Assembly (NCBI GenBank): GCA_025890175.1
Contig: JANPYM010000013.1
Span: 1,318,777 to 1,382,776, forward strand
From: Ciborinia camelliae
Taxonomy: Eukaryota > Ascomycota > Leotiomycetes > Helotiales > Sclerotiniaceae
Reading direction: 5' to 3'
DNA: 64,000 nt
Part shown: in pieces, positions 47,844 to 59,855 of the stretch
Layout of the letters: each line of letters begins with the position of its first letter
Numbering within the stretch: position 1 is the first letter of the stretch
The notes under the pieces: model-generated
Told to the model about the DNA's origin: nothing
Seen by the model: the letters and a program-made list of their open reading frames with translations, nothing else
Database searches by the model: none
Made by a program: the position numbers and the translations under genes

Positions 47844-48824
47844 ATGGTGGAAGTAATGCTTGAGATGAATGATGTACTAGGTAGGTAGGTGTGACGTGAC
47901 GTGACTATATGAGCGTTACCGAATCTCACTGACCAATGGTCAACCACCGGTCGGGATTCATCGGTAGCCTGCGCCCGTATAAGCTATATGAATATCACAT
48001 CGGACTATTTCTTTTATTTATTCTTCAGTCAATCCATTTTAATGGGTATTATATATTACTATCAATACGATCACTATATTTATACCACTTTCCATCATCT
48101 CTTGCATGCTCCGGGATTCTCTTCGGTAGGTATACTAGTAAGATTAATAAAAAGTAAATTGTATGCTAATTAGATTGAAACCCATTGTATTGTGCCTGTC
48201 TTTTTTTGTTTCTTCAGAAATTTATATGAGAATGCCTTCCGGTTTTTGGTGGTCAGGTCTTTTACCATACAAATTTCCCACATTATTTCGTTATTGCTAT
48301 CTCTTGTTTAACTTGGAGAAGAAGATATGGAAGCGCGTCAGGGTCCAGTGGCATTCTAGGTTACTAGCTTTCTAACATTCTGACATGCATTTCAGCTGGA
48401 TCCACATGCGTGGAACCCAACCCAACTAGGGACGGCCCGCCAGATAAATGCTTGTATAAATATTAGCATTTCCTCTCACAACGCTCTTTCCATGTTGAAA
48501 CTCATGGCAAGACTCATAATATATGAAGACAAGGGACCAATTTCTTTTAGGAGAAATGAATGGTCGATGTTGGCAAATCCAAGGCAACGTTTATGATCTC
48601 AATCTTCCCCTCACTCGAGATTTCTAATACCCGCCTTATTTCGCTATCATAGTAATAAATCGCATTTTATTTCGTGTCTCTCAATATCTTGTACCATCTG
48701 ACAACTATTTCTTGTCCCGATTCCCACGCAATACCAAACTGTTTGCGCACATACCTACTTCGACTCATCTTGTCTCCTACAGAGCCTGTACTTGAGAAAA
48801 ATCCAAATCACTCTGCTCAAGAAA
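47844..48824. other. Spacer MFS / HET gene
   Basis: About 1 kb. An AGGTAGGTAGGT run lies at about 47879-47890. No supported gene; the last part is the HET gene leader. Confidence 0.45.
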
Positions 48825-51626
48825 ATGGATTATCTCCTCCTCCCACATTATCGTGGAGATCTTCCCACTTCCATCCCTAAAGTCCCTTATGTGTGTTCTG
48901 CAAGATATGACGGTACTCCATTTCTCTCATACCCTGCAAAGGTTGGCAGGCCCGAGGCCGGAGATGCTTGGTTTGATCAAGCTCGGTACAAGCTCTTGGA
49001 AACATTTTCTCCCTCTTTGATACCCGAACTGGAATCATTCCTTCAGACGTGGTTGTTCTTCGGCTTGATTGCAGAGGCTATGGGAGCTACTAACGGAGAT
49101 CTGACCACCGAGCCCTCATCAACACCAGAGCCCAATCTCGAGGACGATTCTGCCAAGCTTACATATCGTGAAGTACTTGATCGTCTTTACAGGCTTGTCC
49201 TTGTTGAGCGAGAGAATGGGGCTTGCGAGATAGTTCTTGACGCCGAGGGTCTTCAAACCATTTTAGACATGACGAAAGCCAGATGGCCTTCGAGCGATGA
49301 ATTGCAACAAAAGCGCTATGATTACTTGGGTCGTTGTATTAGATGTGCATACAATATATTGAAATCCGTCCCGCAGGAATTTAACCACGACGTCAAATTT
49401 TCCATAATTGGTCTCCTTGAACTGTTTTCCCAATCACTACAACGCACTTCGAAAGCAAGAGGATTGAAGTACGATATCTTTCAAATTTATACTCCCGAGT
49501 ACTTCAATGAAGATGTTCGACAAGACATGATGAATCATGGCTGGTGTCCTAATGATATCGAAAGAACTCGCTTCAACTTTCAATCGCTACAGCTTTCATA
49601 TATTTCCCGCATGATGGACAAGTCCTTGCCCAGAAGAGATCATAGTACCTGCACTAGTCATAGCTGCAAATACTTCCAGATCAATATGGCCAAGTATCAA
49701 CTGCAGCATCAAATCGAAGGTTGCGGCTGTGGTGAAGCGCTAGTCGACAGTAATGAGCTCACAGAGATTTTGGAGAAAGAAGATAAATTTGTGCTGCTGC
49801 GCTTCGTCGGAGATGATGATAATTTAAGAGTTGAACTGGTAGAATCAGAGCCAGATTCTTCATACGTGGCAATATCCCACGTTTGGGCAGATGGATTGGG
49901 AAATCCATTTGAGAACTCATTGTATCGATGCAAATTGCACCACTTACGGAGTCTGGTATCAGCCATTAAGTTTACAGGGGAACAAGAAACACTGATATGG
50001 TATTACCACTTTTCTATTCAACATCATGTCATCCTCCAACCTGGGACTTTCCTCTTGTATGTCAGTGACTTGTGTACTTTGTTTTGACATCTCAATAGGC
50101 TAGATACGCTGTGTTGTCCAGCTAAAGATGGACCCGGAAAGCGATTGGCGATAGAGAAAATTCGACTGGTGTATCAGAATGCCCGATGTGTACTTGTTCT
50201 TGATGCAGGCTTGATGCCATACGAATCCTTACCACAGACACTTCCCGAAAAAGCCATGCGGATTTTCACTTCTGGTTGGATGAGACGTTTATGGACACTG
50301 CAAGAAGGTGCTCTTGCACGATCTTTATACTTTCAATTCGCAGATGAGGCTATATCTTTATTTGAAGTCCGTCTGGGACTCTTTCAGCTATCAATGAATT
50401 CTGCTCGACATTATAATTTCCTCCTCAATATATGGAGACAGTTTTTACGACTCGAAGGCTTCTTTCCAGGGGAAAACAAGTTGGCTGCAAATATCCCCCG
50501 GTTGACATTGCTTGACGAGGCACTCTTATATCGTTCGGTTACAGTATCAACGGATGAGGCACTCTGCATTGGAACGCTGATGTGTTTAGATTTGCGGCAA
50601 ATTCTATCCGTCGAGCCCAAGGAAGACCGTATGCGAAAAGTCTGGGAATTGATCGGAAAAACAGAGGAAGGAATCCCAGCACATGTAATCTTCCTTGAAG
50701 AATCCAAACTTGAGATGCAGGGTTGGCGATGGGCGTTAAAGAGTTTCCTACAGCCCGAAAAAGTCCTTCTATACAGCACTGGAAAATTTGTACGAACCAC
50801 TTCCTTGCAAAAAGGGAAGATTGATCCTCGTGGTCTACGTGTTCAATTTTCAGGCTATAGAATAAAGTGTCGTGAATATGACGATTCTAAGCCGCCAGAT
50901 CCATGGCCAGGTCTTCCTCGTGTTGCCGAGTATGGCATCACATTTGTTGACGAGGAAACGGGAAAACGATACCAGATATTGGATAAATCTTACGCTCTGA
51001 GCATTCAAGATTGGAAAACTGCTGACGATAGAATCAATTACAATAATTCTAGAGGGTTTCCGTTGCACGACTTGGCGAACAAGAATCGCGCAGGAATTGT
51101 CACAGCAACTCCCATTTCGGCCATGGGGAGAGCTTCAATAAATACAGTGTCGGGAATTTTTGGTACTGTTACAGACAGCTCGGAGACTTTGGGTGGCGGA
51201 GAGCAAAGGGAAAGAGGCTTGATCATGGAAAGTCGGTTTCAAGTTGTTGTGAATACGGATACTGATGATCACAACTATTTATACACAGTTTTCAAAAACC
51301 TGGCACACGAAGCTCGTAATCATATAATTACAGACCGATATCTCGCTCAATATGAACGTCTCGAGAAAGAGAGCAGAGGATCTAAGGAGATGTTGGAGCA
51401 AATGATGCTAGAAGATGAGGAATATAACGCCGTAAGAGCGGAGTTGAAACAATACTTTATTGACATTACCCAGGTAGTAATTGATGTGGATGAGAGGTTT
51501 GTCAAGGCTGTCAAAACACATATGGGTGATGTTGTTGAAAGTGTTTGGGTGAAGGTGCGGGAATGGTTTAGGGAAGATTATATTGGAGAAAGGGTGGATG
51601 ATGAGCAGGTTTGGTTCGTTGATTGA
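48825..51626 (+). CDS. HET-domain (heterokaryon incompatibility) protein
   Basis: Fungal allorecognition/cell-death type protein. Exons 48825-49999 and 50099-51626 give 900 aa. HET motifs lie in mid-protein: SYVAISHVWADGLGNP (from about 346), then WLDTLCCPAKDG (about 392-403, across the exon join), IEKIRLVYQNARCVLVLDAG and SGWMRRLWTLQEGALA (about 450-465). The HET block is preceded by about 345 residues with no domain I recognise, including a Cys/His-rich patch (STCTSHSCKYFQ, EGCGCGEAL) just before it, and followed by about 435 residues, also unrecognised, helical and charged at the end. No NACHT, WD40 or ankyrin repeats are visible. HET proteins often act with polymorphic partners; none can be assigned here. 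Confidence 0.9.
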
Positions 51627-52170
51627 GAAGTGATGATTATGTTAGAGTTGCTTGGGAATTTGCATCTGCTTTATTTGGAAATATGTCTAGTCGTGGTGAT
51701 TATACAAGGGGCTGATTTTTCTCTGATGTCGTTTGAGTATATGAGAATTCTCTTCTATTTCCCTGAATGGTTGTCCACTCGTCTTCAGGAAACCCCGGGC
51801 CATCAAACCTCCAAGATCATATCCCCTTCTGGCATAAACTTGGTCTCCCTGCTTACTCGGAATATATAACACTTAAACAACCGAAAGGCTTGGCACAGAG
51901 AGCGGGGCATCCATGACTAGAAGCAACATGAAGTCACCTGAGCATACGAGCATGCATACGGGCGCCACAATGCAGTCGCTTCACCTTCCTCAAACCTTTC
52001 CCCGCATTGTACACTTCAGATTGGCCTATCCTAAAATTGAACATTTGTTTTAGACTAAGAACACCCGGTTCTCTATTCTCTTCAATTGCTTCTCAACATA
52101 GTCTTTTAAAATCTCAGAATCTCACTGGAATCAAGCGTCGGAGGAAATATTGTATCTCAAAGAATCAGTC
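51627..52170. other. Spacer HET gene / transaldolase
   Basis: About 540 bases; promoter and leader of the transaldolase gene. Nothing else seen. Confidence 0.4.
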
Positions 52171-53472
52171 ATGGCTCCACGAAACTTACTAGAGCTACTG
52201 CGGTCGAGGACGATTGTCGATTGTGATACTATGGAATTTGAAGGTAGGATTCCTTCACAATATGGTAAAAGCATTATGTTCTGACGATGATTTCTAATTC
52301 ATTATTCTGTAGTTGCGAAGTCTCTTGGTGCTTTCACGGATTGTACTTCTAATCAAGCAATTGCATTTTTCGAGCTTGGGAAACCAGAGAATAGAGAGAT
52401 ACTCCTTGAAGCGGTCAAAACGGCCAAGAATCTCTTGCCACAGTATTCAAATGTATCATTTGAGGAGCTCGCAGTCGAAGTCGCGGTATATTATCCTTCA
52501 CACTATACACCTATGAATGCCTCAAGCTGAACGGGTCATGCAGATGGTAAAATTGCAATTTGAAATCGCCAGCGTAGTCACGGGATTCGTCCATGTCCAA
52601 ACAAATCCATATCATTCGTATCACACTGGGAAAATGGTCGAGGATGGACGAAGTATTTCCCCTTCTCCCACTACCCCAATTATCTGAATAGGAAATTAAC
52701 CCTTTCAGGAATCATCTCTATATTCAAACATCTGGACCCAAACTTCGATATTAAGCGTATCTGTCTAAAAATCCCAAGTACATGGGAAGGGCTCCAAGCA
52801 TGCAAGGTACTAGAAGCAGCTGGAATAACAACATTGGCTACTACACTTTTCACAATCGAACAAGCGGCATTGGCGGGAGAGGTTGGGTGTACCTATGTTG
52901 CCCCTTACGTCAATGAATTGAAAGTTCATTTCGAGGCTGGGTATACTTTCCCCCCTCTTCGCATCCTTCGCCCCACATTCTCATAATTGCATCAAGTTAA
53001 CTAGGAATAGATTCATCGACACCAACAAAGCTCATGAGCTGTGTCTCAAAATCCAACAATATTACCGAAAGCATAACCTCAAAACAAAAGTCCTACCAGC
53101 CAGCCTTACGCATATCGATGAGATTATGATGCTGGCGGGTGTAGACCATATCACGATCGCGCCGTCGCTATTGCGTGAATTGGCTGCTACACCGGCGGAG
53201 GGCTATAACGTGAAATCATTGTTTGATAGAGGCAATAAGGAAGAAGATGTATCTCAGATACTGCAATTTGGGGATAACGAGAGCGAATGGAGGATGGCTT
53301 TTACTAGGAGTGGAAAGGGAGAGGGAGAGAGAAAATTGAGCCAAGTGAGGTGTTGCTTGTAGAGTTTCTTGAAAATAATGATGGAGGAATTGTACTGATT
53401 TGTGAAAATCTATAGGCCATCAATATCTTTTGTGACATGCAGACGAAGCTGGAGGCAATGCTGGAAGCTTAG
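52171..53472 (+). CDS. Transaldolase-family protein
   Basis: Class I aldolase of the pentose phosphate type. Six exons (52171-52243, 52313-52485, 52544-52652, 52709-52940, 53011-53344, 53416-53472) give 325 aa, near the usual 320-335. Motifs: N-terminal TIVDCDTM and DCTSNQAI (the usual D-x-T-T-N-P region, altered to TDCTSNQA), the Schiff-base lysine K139 in [31 protein letters not shown] then [12 protein letters not shown], and [20 protein letters not shown] followed by [12 protein letters not shown]. The fifth exon has two in-frame acceptors, CTAG at 53004 and ATAG at 53010, differing by two residues. Because the DCTSNQA site deviates from canonical, this may be a paralogue with changed specificity, not the housekeeping enzyme. 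Confidence 0.88.
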
Positions 53473-55033
53473 GCTACAATTGAGGATATTGACCAAGTCA
53501 CAGGGATTGTGAAATTTCAATGGAGTCACCCGAATGAGGATTTATTTCATCCTCAAAGTATCTGTAAAGTTGAGTCTGTCATGATCGACTCCAGCAGGCT
53601 TACCCTGACGGGTTGAAGTTGCCTTTCTTTCCATCTCTAGGCATCAAGTGTATCCAATAGTCCAGGTAGTTTGGAATGCATCAATCTTCGTATTAGATAA
53701 ATTTCACGTTTTCATCTTCAAAATATAATCTTTTATAGCAAAATAAATATTGCCAGGAAAGGCGTGATATTTATGGCATATCTAGGTTACCGTGACAGAG
53801 ACCATTATACACCCTTTTACAAGACTCTAAATGTCCAGTTTCCACAACCATCTCACAGCATCGACAACAATCCTAACTGGTGGTAATCGGTGAGTAGGTA
53901 ATAATAGTAACAAAAATACCCAGCGAGAGAGCTCTTGGCTGGAACAAAACGCGTGGTAGACACATGCGTGACACTATATGGCGGGAAGAGCTACGAAGCT
54001 ATGCCCTATCTTCCGTGCCTTGCGAAGTATGTGCTCGCAGGAGGGAGATTCATAGAATCACATTTTATCAATGGCTAAATAATGCGGCAGTAAACCATCA
54101 GCCACTTGCCATTTACGAATCTCAAAACGCACAAAACATGTGATAATGCACCATTAAGATCTTTTCTCAAAATCCTTTCTTTAATAGATGACGAGCAGTC
54201 AAAAAACGATGTTGAAATTCAAATGCCGGTCTTCTAGAACTGTCTTACTTATTATTATCTAACTCAAATTCCATACTCAAGTAGAAAATGCCTATATCAA
54301 GGTATACGGAACATTTACATCCGATATATAATCTCACATACAGTACCACACGTATTCAACAACGGTTGTCGGGGAATCTCGCATCCGAATACTTCAATGT
54401 TTGGTCCACAGTACTTGCGAATGTGAAAGTGGAAATTTGTTGATGGGATTTTGTCCTTGGTGATGCTGATAAAATCGGCGAGAATGAAAATAAAATGGAA
54501 GATGCGGACGGATATGTGGTAGTGATTAGATGGGGATGATGATACAATTGTTAGTAAGTTATGAGAATGGAATAGCTGATATTGGTTTATGGTTGCGCTA
54601 AGAAGAATGCCTATGCTTCCAACTCTTGGTGGTTTTAGAGTAGATTGAGATGTGAAAGTTGCCAAGTTGCAGATACTGTATCGATTTAAAATTTGCTGAA
54701 GCATATGGAAATTCTTGATTCTTAGACACACTCAGAAGAACAGAGTGAGGAACTTTATTCAAAGAAATAGGCAGGCATGTCGGCTAATCGAGCTTAGTGG
54801 TCTTTTGGAAGTCAGGCATTGAACTTGCCTGTTCATGTTGACTATGTTCACTCAAACTGGATATTAGAATAATGGGAATAGTGAGAAAATACGCATTTGC
54901 CATCATTTAAATCGAATAGATAAACCGCAAATTATGGAGACCAACAATGATAGACATAAAATAATATAATTATATAACGAGTGAAGGAAGGAAAGGTAAC
55001 ACACTTTGATCTGTACGATGTCCAGCTTAAGAA
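53473..55033. other. Convergent spacer, no supported gene
   Basis: About 1.56 kb between the stops of the transaldolase and the ferritin-like gene. The minus-strand frame at 54315-54731 (138 codons) has no family signal. Confidence 0.45.
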
Positions 55034-56005
55034 TCAAGTCGTTGGGTTAGTAATTTCAATAATAGCTGGACCAGCAGCAATAGTCTCGTCATTGACTTCC
55101 TTTTCACATACAGTCAATACGACATAGCTTTGACCATTGATGCCTTCTGGTACAACAACTTGGAAACCTCCTTCCACAGGAATTGCAATGCCAGTGAGAG
55201 GTCCCGTGACAGTAAGGAAAGCGAAATACATGGATGACGCGTTATCGGCCATTAGAAATTCATAACCTGGAGTCAACAACGTGATTGTGTCTCCCGAGTG
55301 AATGCTTCCCGCTTCACGAACCTCGAGAGCAGGGAACGCTTTGACAGAAAGAGCGGTGTTCGTGGATGGACATTTGAGGATGAACTGGCCGGCGAGAGAG
55401 TAAACTTCATCGAAGTCGAGAGGGACATCAAATGGTTGAGGTGACGGTGAGCCTTGAAGCGATGCACGGATATATGCAGAATGACGTGATTCGACAGTAA
55501 GAATGGAGCCAGCAGCTGTGAGATAACCCGGATTTGCGATCGATGCTGCGGCACCTAGATATGCTGAGACGCCGACACCTTCGAGGACGGAGGCAAGAGC
55601 GACAAAGGACGCGACATCATAAGAGGGAAATGAGTAGATGCATTCAGTGACCGCCTGAGAACCAAGGGCGGTCGAAAGGAATGTGACGTGTGTTGTCTCA
55701 TCAGCGGAGATTCTTTGAAGGTTTGCGTAAAAGGGATCTGCAAACCCTGTATCGATGAAGTCTTGGTGTGTATAGTTTGCCAGGCCTTCTCGATAGAACT
55801 TGTCTTCGAGGTGTTCGAGAGTGAGAGCATATTGGAGAATATCAACTAGATGGTGCCCAAGTCAGCTGTCGTATGTCACCATTGTTTTGTTTGTTGGGAT
55901 AATCATACTATCTGTAACGCTATATGTGTCCCGTTTTGTGACGACTGGGCTGGTAGACACCATTGAAATTGCTGTAAAAGCAGCTAAAGTCATCGAGCAC
56001 TTCAT
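55034..56005 (-). CDS. Secreted ferritin-like domain protein (Rds1/desiccation-related type)
   Basis: Exons on the minus strand are 56005-55909 and 55845-55034, giving 302 aa. Residues 1-19 (MKCSMTLAAFTAISMVSTS) form a short signal peptide, with a Lys-Arg at 24-25 that could be a Kex2 site. Then DILQYALTLEHLEDKFYREG, RISADETTHVTFLSTALGSQ, VALASVLEGVGVSAYLGAAA and ILTVESRHSAYIRASL, the four-helix ferritin-like pattern with E, E/H and E-x2-H residues, as in fungal Rds1 stress proteins. The C-terminal roughly 110 residues form an all-beta-looking domain (AGSIHSGDTITLLTPG ending ITNPTT). Rds1 is induced by nutrient and stress conditions in fission yeast; metal binding here is inferred. The long second exon lacks an early ATG, so ORF callers miss it. 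Confidence 0.88.
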
Positions 56006-59000
56006 CGTGACTTGGAAAGTAATAAAATAGTTACGACAAATGTAGGTATACAGACGTTACAGAAAGGAGAATGTATAAACTCTCGATTTCATAACGTAGG
56101 AGAAATGCAGTACTCTAATATATGAAATTCTAGTGTAGAAACGGATCTCGATGGATGGTCAATGATCTCGTCCTCACACAATCATGCTTTTTTGATAGAT
56201 GTGATAGTCAAAAAATGCATTATTGGAAAACTTGAGGCTCAAAACAAGTTATACAACAATCAGGAATGTGAATCTCAGATGGCCGGGTACTGGACGCCCG
56301 AGATAACATTAACACCAATGTGGTCTCGGTCATACATGACTAGCCTTCTAGGAGCACAACCAAAGGCAATTCGAGATCCGTGTACTTAAAATAATTTGGT
56401 ATTCACCAATTGAAAACAGAAAAGAATGTGACAAGCTTAAGCTTAATGATTGTAGATCTCTCTCGGAAGAAAACCGGAAAGCTAGAAATGCCATATTCCA
56501 AAGAATAGTTGCGTCCATTCTGGGCTTTTTCTAGACCTTCTAGATTGTGCAGAGTCCAACCAAGGGAAGGTTATTCTTGAAATCTCGTGACAAAAATCCT
56601 GGTTGCAAAATTATCGTCTTTATGGCCCCAAGAGAAAGAGCGTATATGACGATGAGGTTATTCTCGATATGTGCCGCAGATTGGATGGTAAATGATGACC
56701 GACATCGTCTTATCTCCTACATCCTACAGGACCTACGAACAGTAGCATGCTTGCAAACCTTCCCTATTCGAATATGAGGCGTCAGGACATTCCATTACTA
56801 CGATCATAGCTCAAGGCAACTTTGCAGCTTGTGAAGTGGTGGATTCATCAATGTTCACAGTGTCCCGGCATAAGATTCGATTGATCGTAAATAATTTGAC
56901 TTGTCTCATCAGCTTGAGGTCCAGGCTGTAGGTTTTGGGGCGAATAGAATGTCATAATTCTTTCAAGCCTTAATTGTGGCAATTTATATCTCAGTACCTA
57001 CCTACCTAGGTAGGTATCGAACATTGAAGTTTTTGATTTTGATTTTTCTTCTGTCCAACAAACAGTTGGTTGGTCCTTCCTGCCTAGGTAGGCTCGCTAG
57101 GCCAAATTTCCTCAGACCTATTTCTTAGGCACCTACCTATTCTGAAACTCTGTGCCACAGCTAAAAATATTGCAACGACCTCGGGAAGATTGTAATTGTA
57201 CCTGCGCCACATTTCACGATCCATGGTACACTTCGAAATGACCTTATTTTCCATCGTCCCCGGAGTACCTATCTACCAAGGTGCAATATATCCTCAGATT
57301 CGCAACTTCTGACCCTTCTTACTACAGATACGGCAGATACGGCAGATACGGGAGTAGGAATGATTTGATCGTGGCTTCCGCTGTCACTCTTTGACTCCTT
57401 CCAGGTTTGTCATTGATATGTTTCTGCGTCATTGCCATACATTTCGCCTAGGAAGAATCCATGAGTCTGGACAAGTCTCTTTCTGCCATTACAATTCTTA
57501 GTCTGCTCATTGTTTTTGAAGCAAGCCCTGAAATTTATAAACAAATGGTTATGCTTTCATCAATTAAAAGAAGTTATCACCGATCCTACAATCCTCCCGA
57601 GGCCTATTTGAAAAGACGCTATTTGACTTCGATATGGACAACGTCAGGGGGCCAAGAATGTGTAGAATACCTAGATCTCGTTCAGAAAACACGTCCATCA
57701 TGACACTATCCTCATTCGAGTCATGCCATCGCGGCGGCTGCTTAAGGGCCAATCTCTCCGAAAAAGCATCTACGACAGCGGCTACCTTCAATCAATCTGC
57801 ACTTTGGTCAGTAATCGGATAGTTATCAGCTAGATATCATTTTGAGTCAACTGCAAGATCAAATGGACAACGGCCTTGCGGGGAAGGGAGGTTTAATTGG
57901 CCTATCGTTAAGTGACATTCGTAATTGAGGCTGACCATTCTTTCAGCCTATTTTCTCCGGTCAGCACTTGTATGACTGACATGAGGGCCTCAGGAAAATG
58001 ATGGTTCTTAAAATATACCGTCCGAAGCTTTTGTTGAATGCACTTCATTAATTCAGCCCTAAACTCATGACGATTTCCCAGCAAACAGGGTACTGGTCAT
58101 GAATCCCAAATCCCACCAGAATGTCAACAACATGTAAGCTTGTCACGTTGAGTGCGGGGTCTTGAATTAACGTCAACCCGGCATTGACTGTTTTGATGAA
58201 TATCAGAGTTGCAATGGGATCTCATAATATAGTCAATGTTATTTTAATCTGTTTTCGGTCGTATTATGGCAGAACATTGTTAATTCTGTTCCTTGGAAGT
58301 ACAAGCAGTAAATTTAGGCAGTGTTTGAAGTTTCACGCCGCCCATTATAGCTTCACAAATAGTCCCAATCGCCAATGGGAGTGAAAATATTATTCTCATG
58401 ACTCAAAAGCGTCTCCACTTTCAATCAGAAAAGACTCGGATCCTTCAACTTCCCAGATTCTCCCTTAATGTCTGGATGACCTTGCAAATATCTCATTGCA
58501 TTTGTTGTTTGCCACTGTATTAAGAAATAGGAATATGTGAGGTATCATGATGCCTGGGAAGATGAATTGTGCCTTGAGGCACTCAGAGCTGAGACTACTT
58601 TTCAAGCTCGTAACTTGATGTGTTGTGTAGTTCGAGTCTTCCCCCTGGTTTTTTTTGTTCGCTTTCGCTCTGCTAAAACAGCCTAACTTCATAAAACTCG
58701 TACTGGCAGTGAGGATGAGTCTGCGTTTATTCTTTCTAATGAGGCAGATTCACCAGCACTCATGGAATTCTCCTATCAACCCCGCGACTTCCTGAACAAG
58801 CCTTACTTGTGTGAATTCATATATCAGGTCCTGCCTTCCCTATGAGAGAGAGCTCCATCTTTCAAAAGCTACTCTGAAAAACTTCAACAGCATCTGATTC
58901 ATTCCTCAACCGTTCTCAGTCCCCTCTGCAGACTTAAGACTTTCCAACCATCACCGGCCATTACAGATTACCTCATCTCGATATAATCAGTTCAAAGTCC

Positions 59001-59062
59001 CTCAGAAAACCTAGCTCTCAGAAATATCATAAAATATTTCATATTGCATCAAAAGCTTTACC
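56006..59062. other. Long spacer, no supported gene
   Basis: About 3 kb. Contains an ACCTACCTAGGTAGGT palindrome near 57000 and a GATACGGCA triplet repeat near 57330-57352. Several short ORFs exist; one at 57461-57703 has a hydrophobic N terminus but nothing else. The leader of the next gene lies at the right end. Confidence 0.45.
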
Positions 59063-59855
59063 ATGTCTTCCCACATTACTAGACGTTCTCAAGGTGGCTA
59101 CAGCTCAAGCTTTAGAGGCTCTCGACGCCCAACAACTCAAGTTAATCAAGGAATGATATTCGTACTCCCCCCCTTTCATTACCTCTCTACCGTTATCAAA
59201 TTCTTGAAATTCTTTTAATACCCCCATGATTTTCTTCCCAAACTCCTAGCACCGTGATAACTCTTCCAAACTACAAGCTAACACGTGACAGGAAAACACC
59301 GCACAACTTATTGAATCGCTCAACACTCACCGCGTGAACACCCTCACGGAACTATGCAGAATCGAAAAAATAGCAGCGGAATCCAATGCAGAAGAAGCAC
59401 AACTTTTTCAACAACACATGACCGCAGCCTGGACCTACTATGTCACATCCAACAATCTCCTCAACGAACTCCGCAACTTGACTCCAAACTACGCATTCAG
59501 CAGCGAGTTACTCGATGATTCAAAGTGGAAAGTGAGTCATGATCCAAATAGTAACCGGAGCTGGAACTATGCGTGGTTGGTTTTGATCAAGATAAACGAT
59601 GAGTAAGTGTCAATAGTTTTCTTCGGGCTCGTGTTACGTGAGTTGAGATTAGACAAAAACTAATATTTGCATTATAGGGGAATGATACAGACGTATGCAG
59701 CAAGTGAAGCAGCGAAACCCGAAATGTGGGGAGGTCGATTACCAGAAGCGGAAGAGGCCGCTCAACTCGCTGCTTGTTTTGCATATGATTGGCAAACAGC
59801 TATCGATCAAATGTTGAGACATTGGGAATCCCCTCCAACGACTACTGGATTCTAA
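59063..59855 (+). CDS. Hypothetical protein, unrecognised
   Basis: Proposed exons 59063-59161, 59292-59602 and 59678-59855 give 195 aa. The second and third exons are well supported: open, phased, joined by GAGTAAGT and TTATAG, and charged-helical in character (IEKIAAESNAEEAQLFQQHM, then LPEAEEAAQLAACFAYDWQ). The first exon (MSSHITRRSQGGYSSSFRGS) is basic and Ser/Arg-rich; its donor is uncertain (GTACTC at 59162 or GTTAAT at 59141, both in phase 0, differing by seven residues). I know no family for it. No signal peptide or membrane segment. It stands alone between two gene-poor regions, about 1.2 kb left of a transposon insertion. Confidence 0.55.

Noticed and set aside
46123..53472. MFS, HET and transaldolase as a secondary metabolite cluster
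   Set aside because: No polyketide synthase, NRPS, terpene cyclase, P450 or cluster regulator lies nearby.
56547..56777. 76-codon ORF
   Set aside because: Starts on a non-ATG codon; no family resemblance.
57461..57703. 80-codon ORF with hydrophobic N terminus, possible small secreted protein
   Set aside because: ATG-started, but the hydrophobic stretch is weak as a signal peptide and there are few Cys and no other support.
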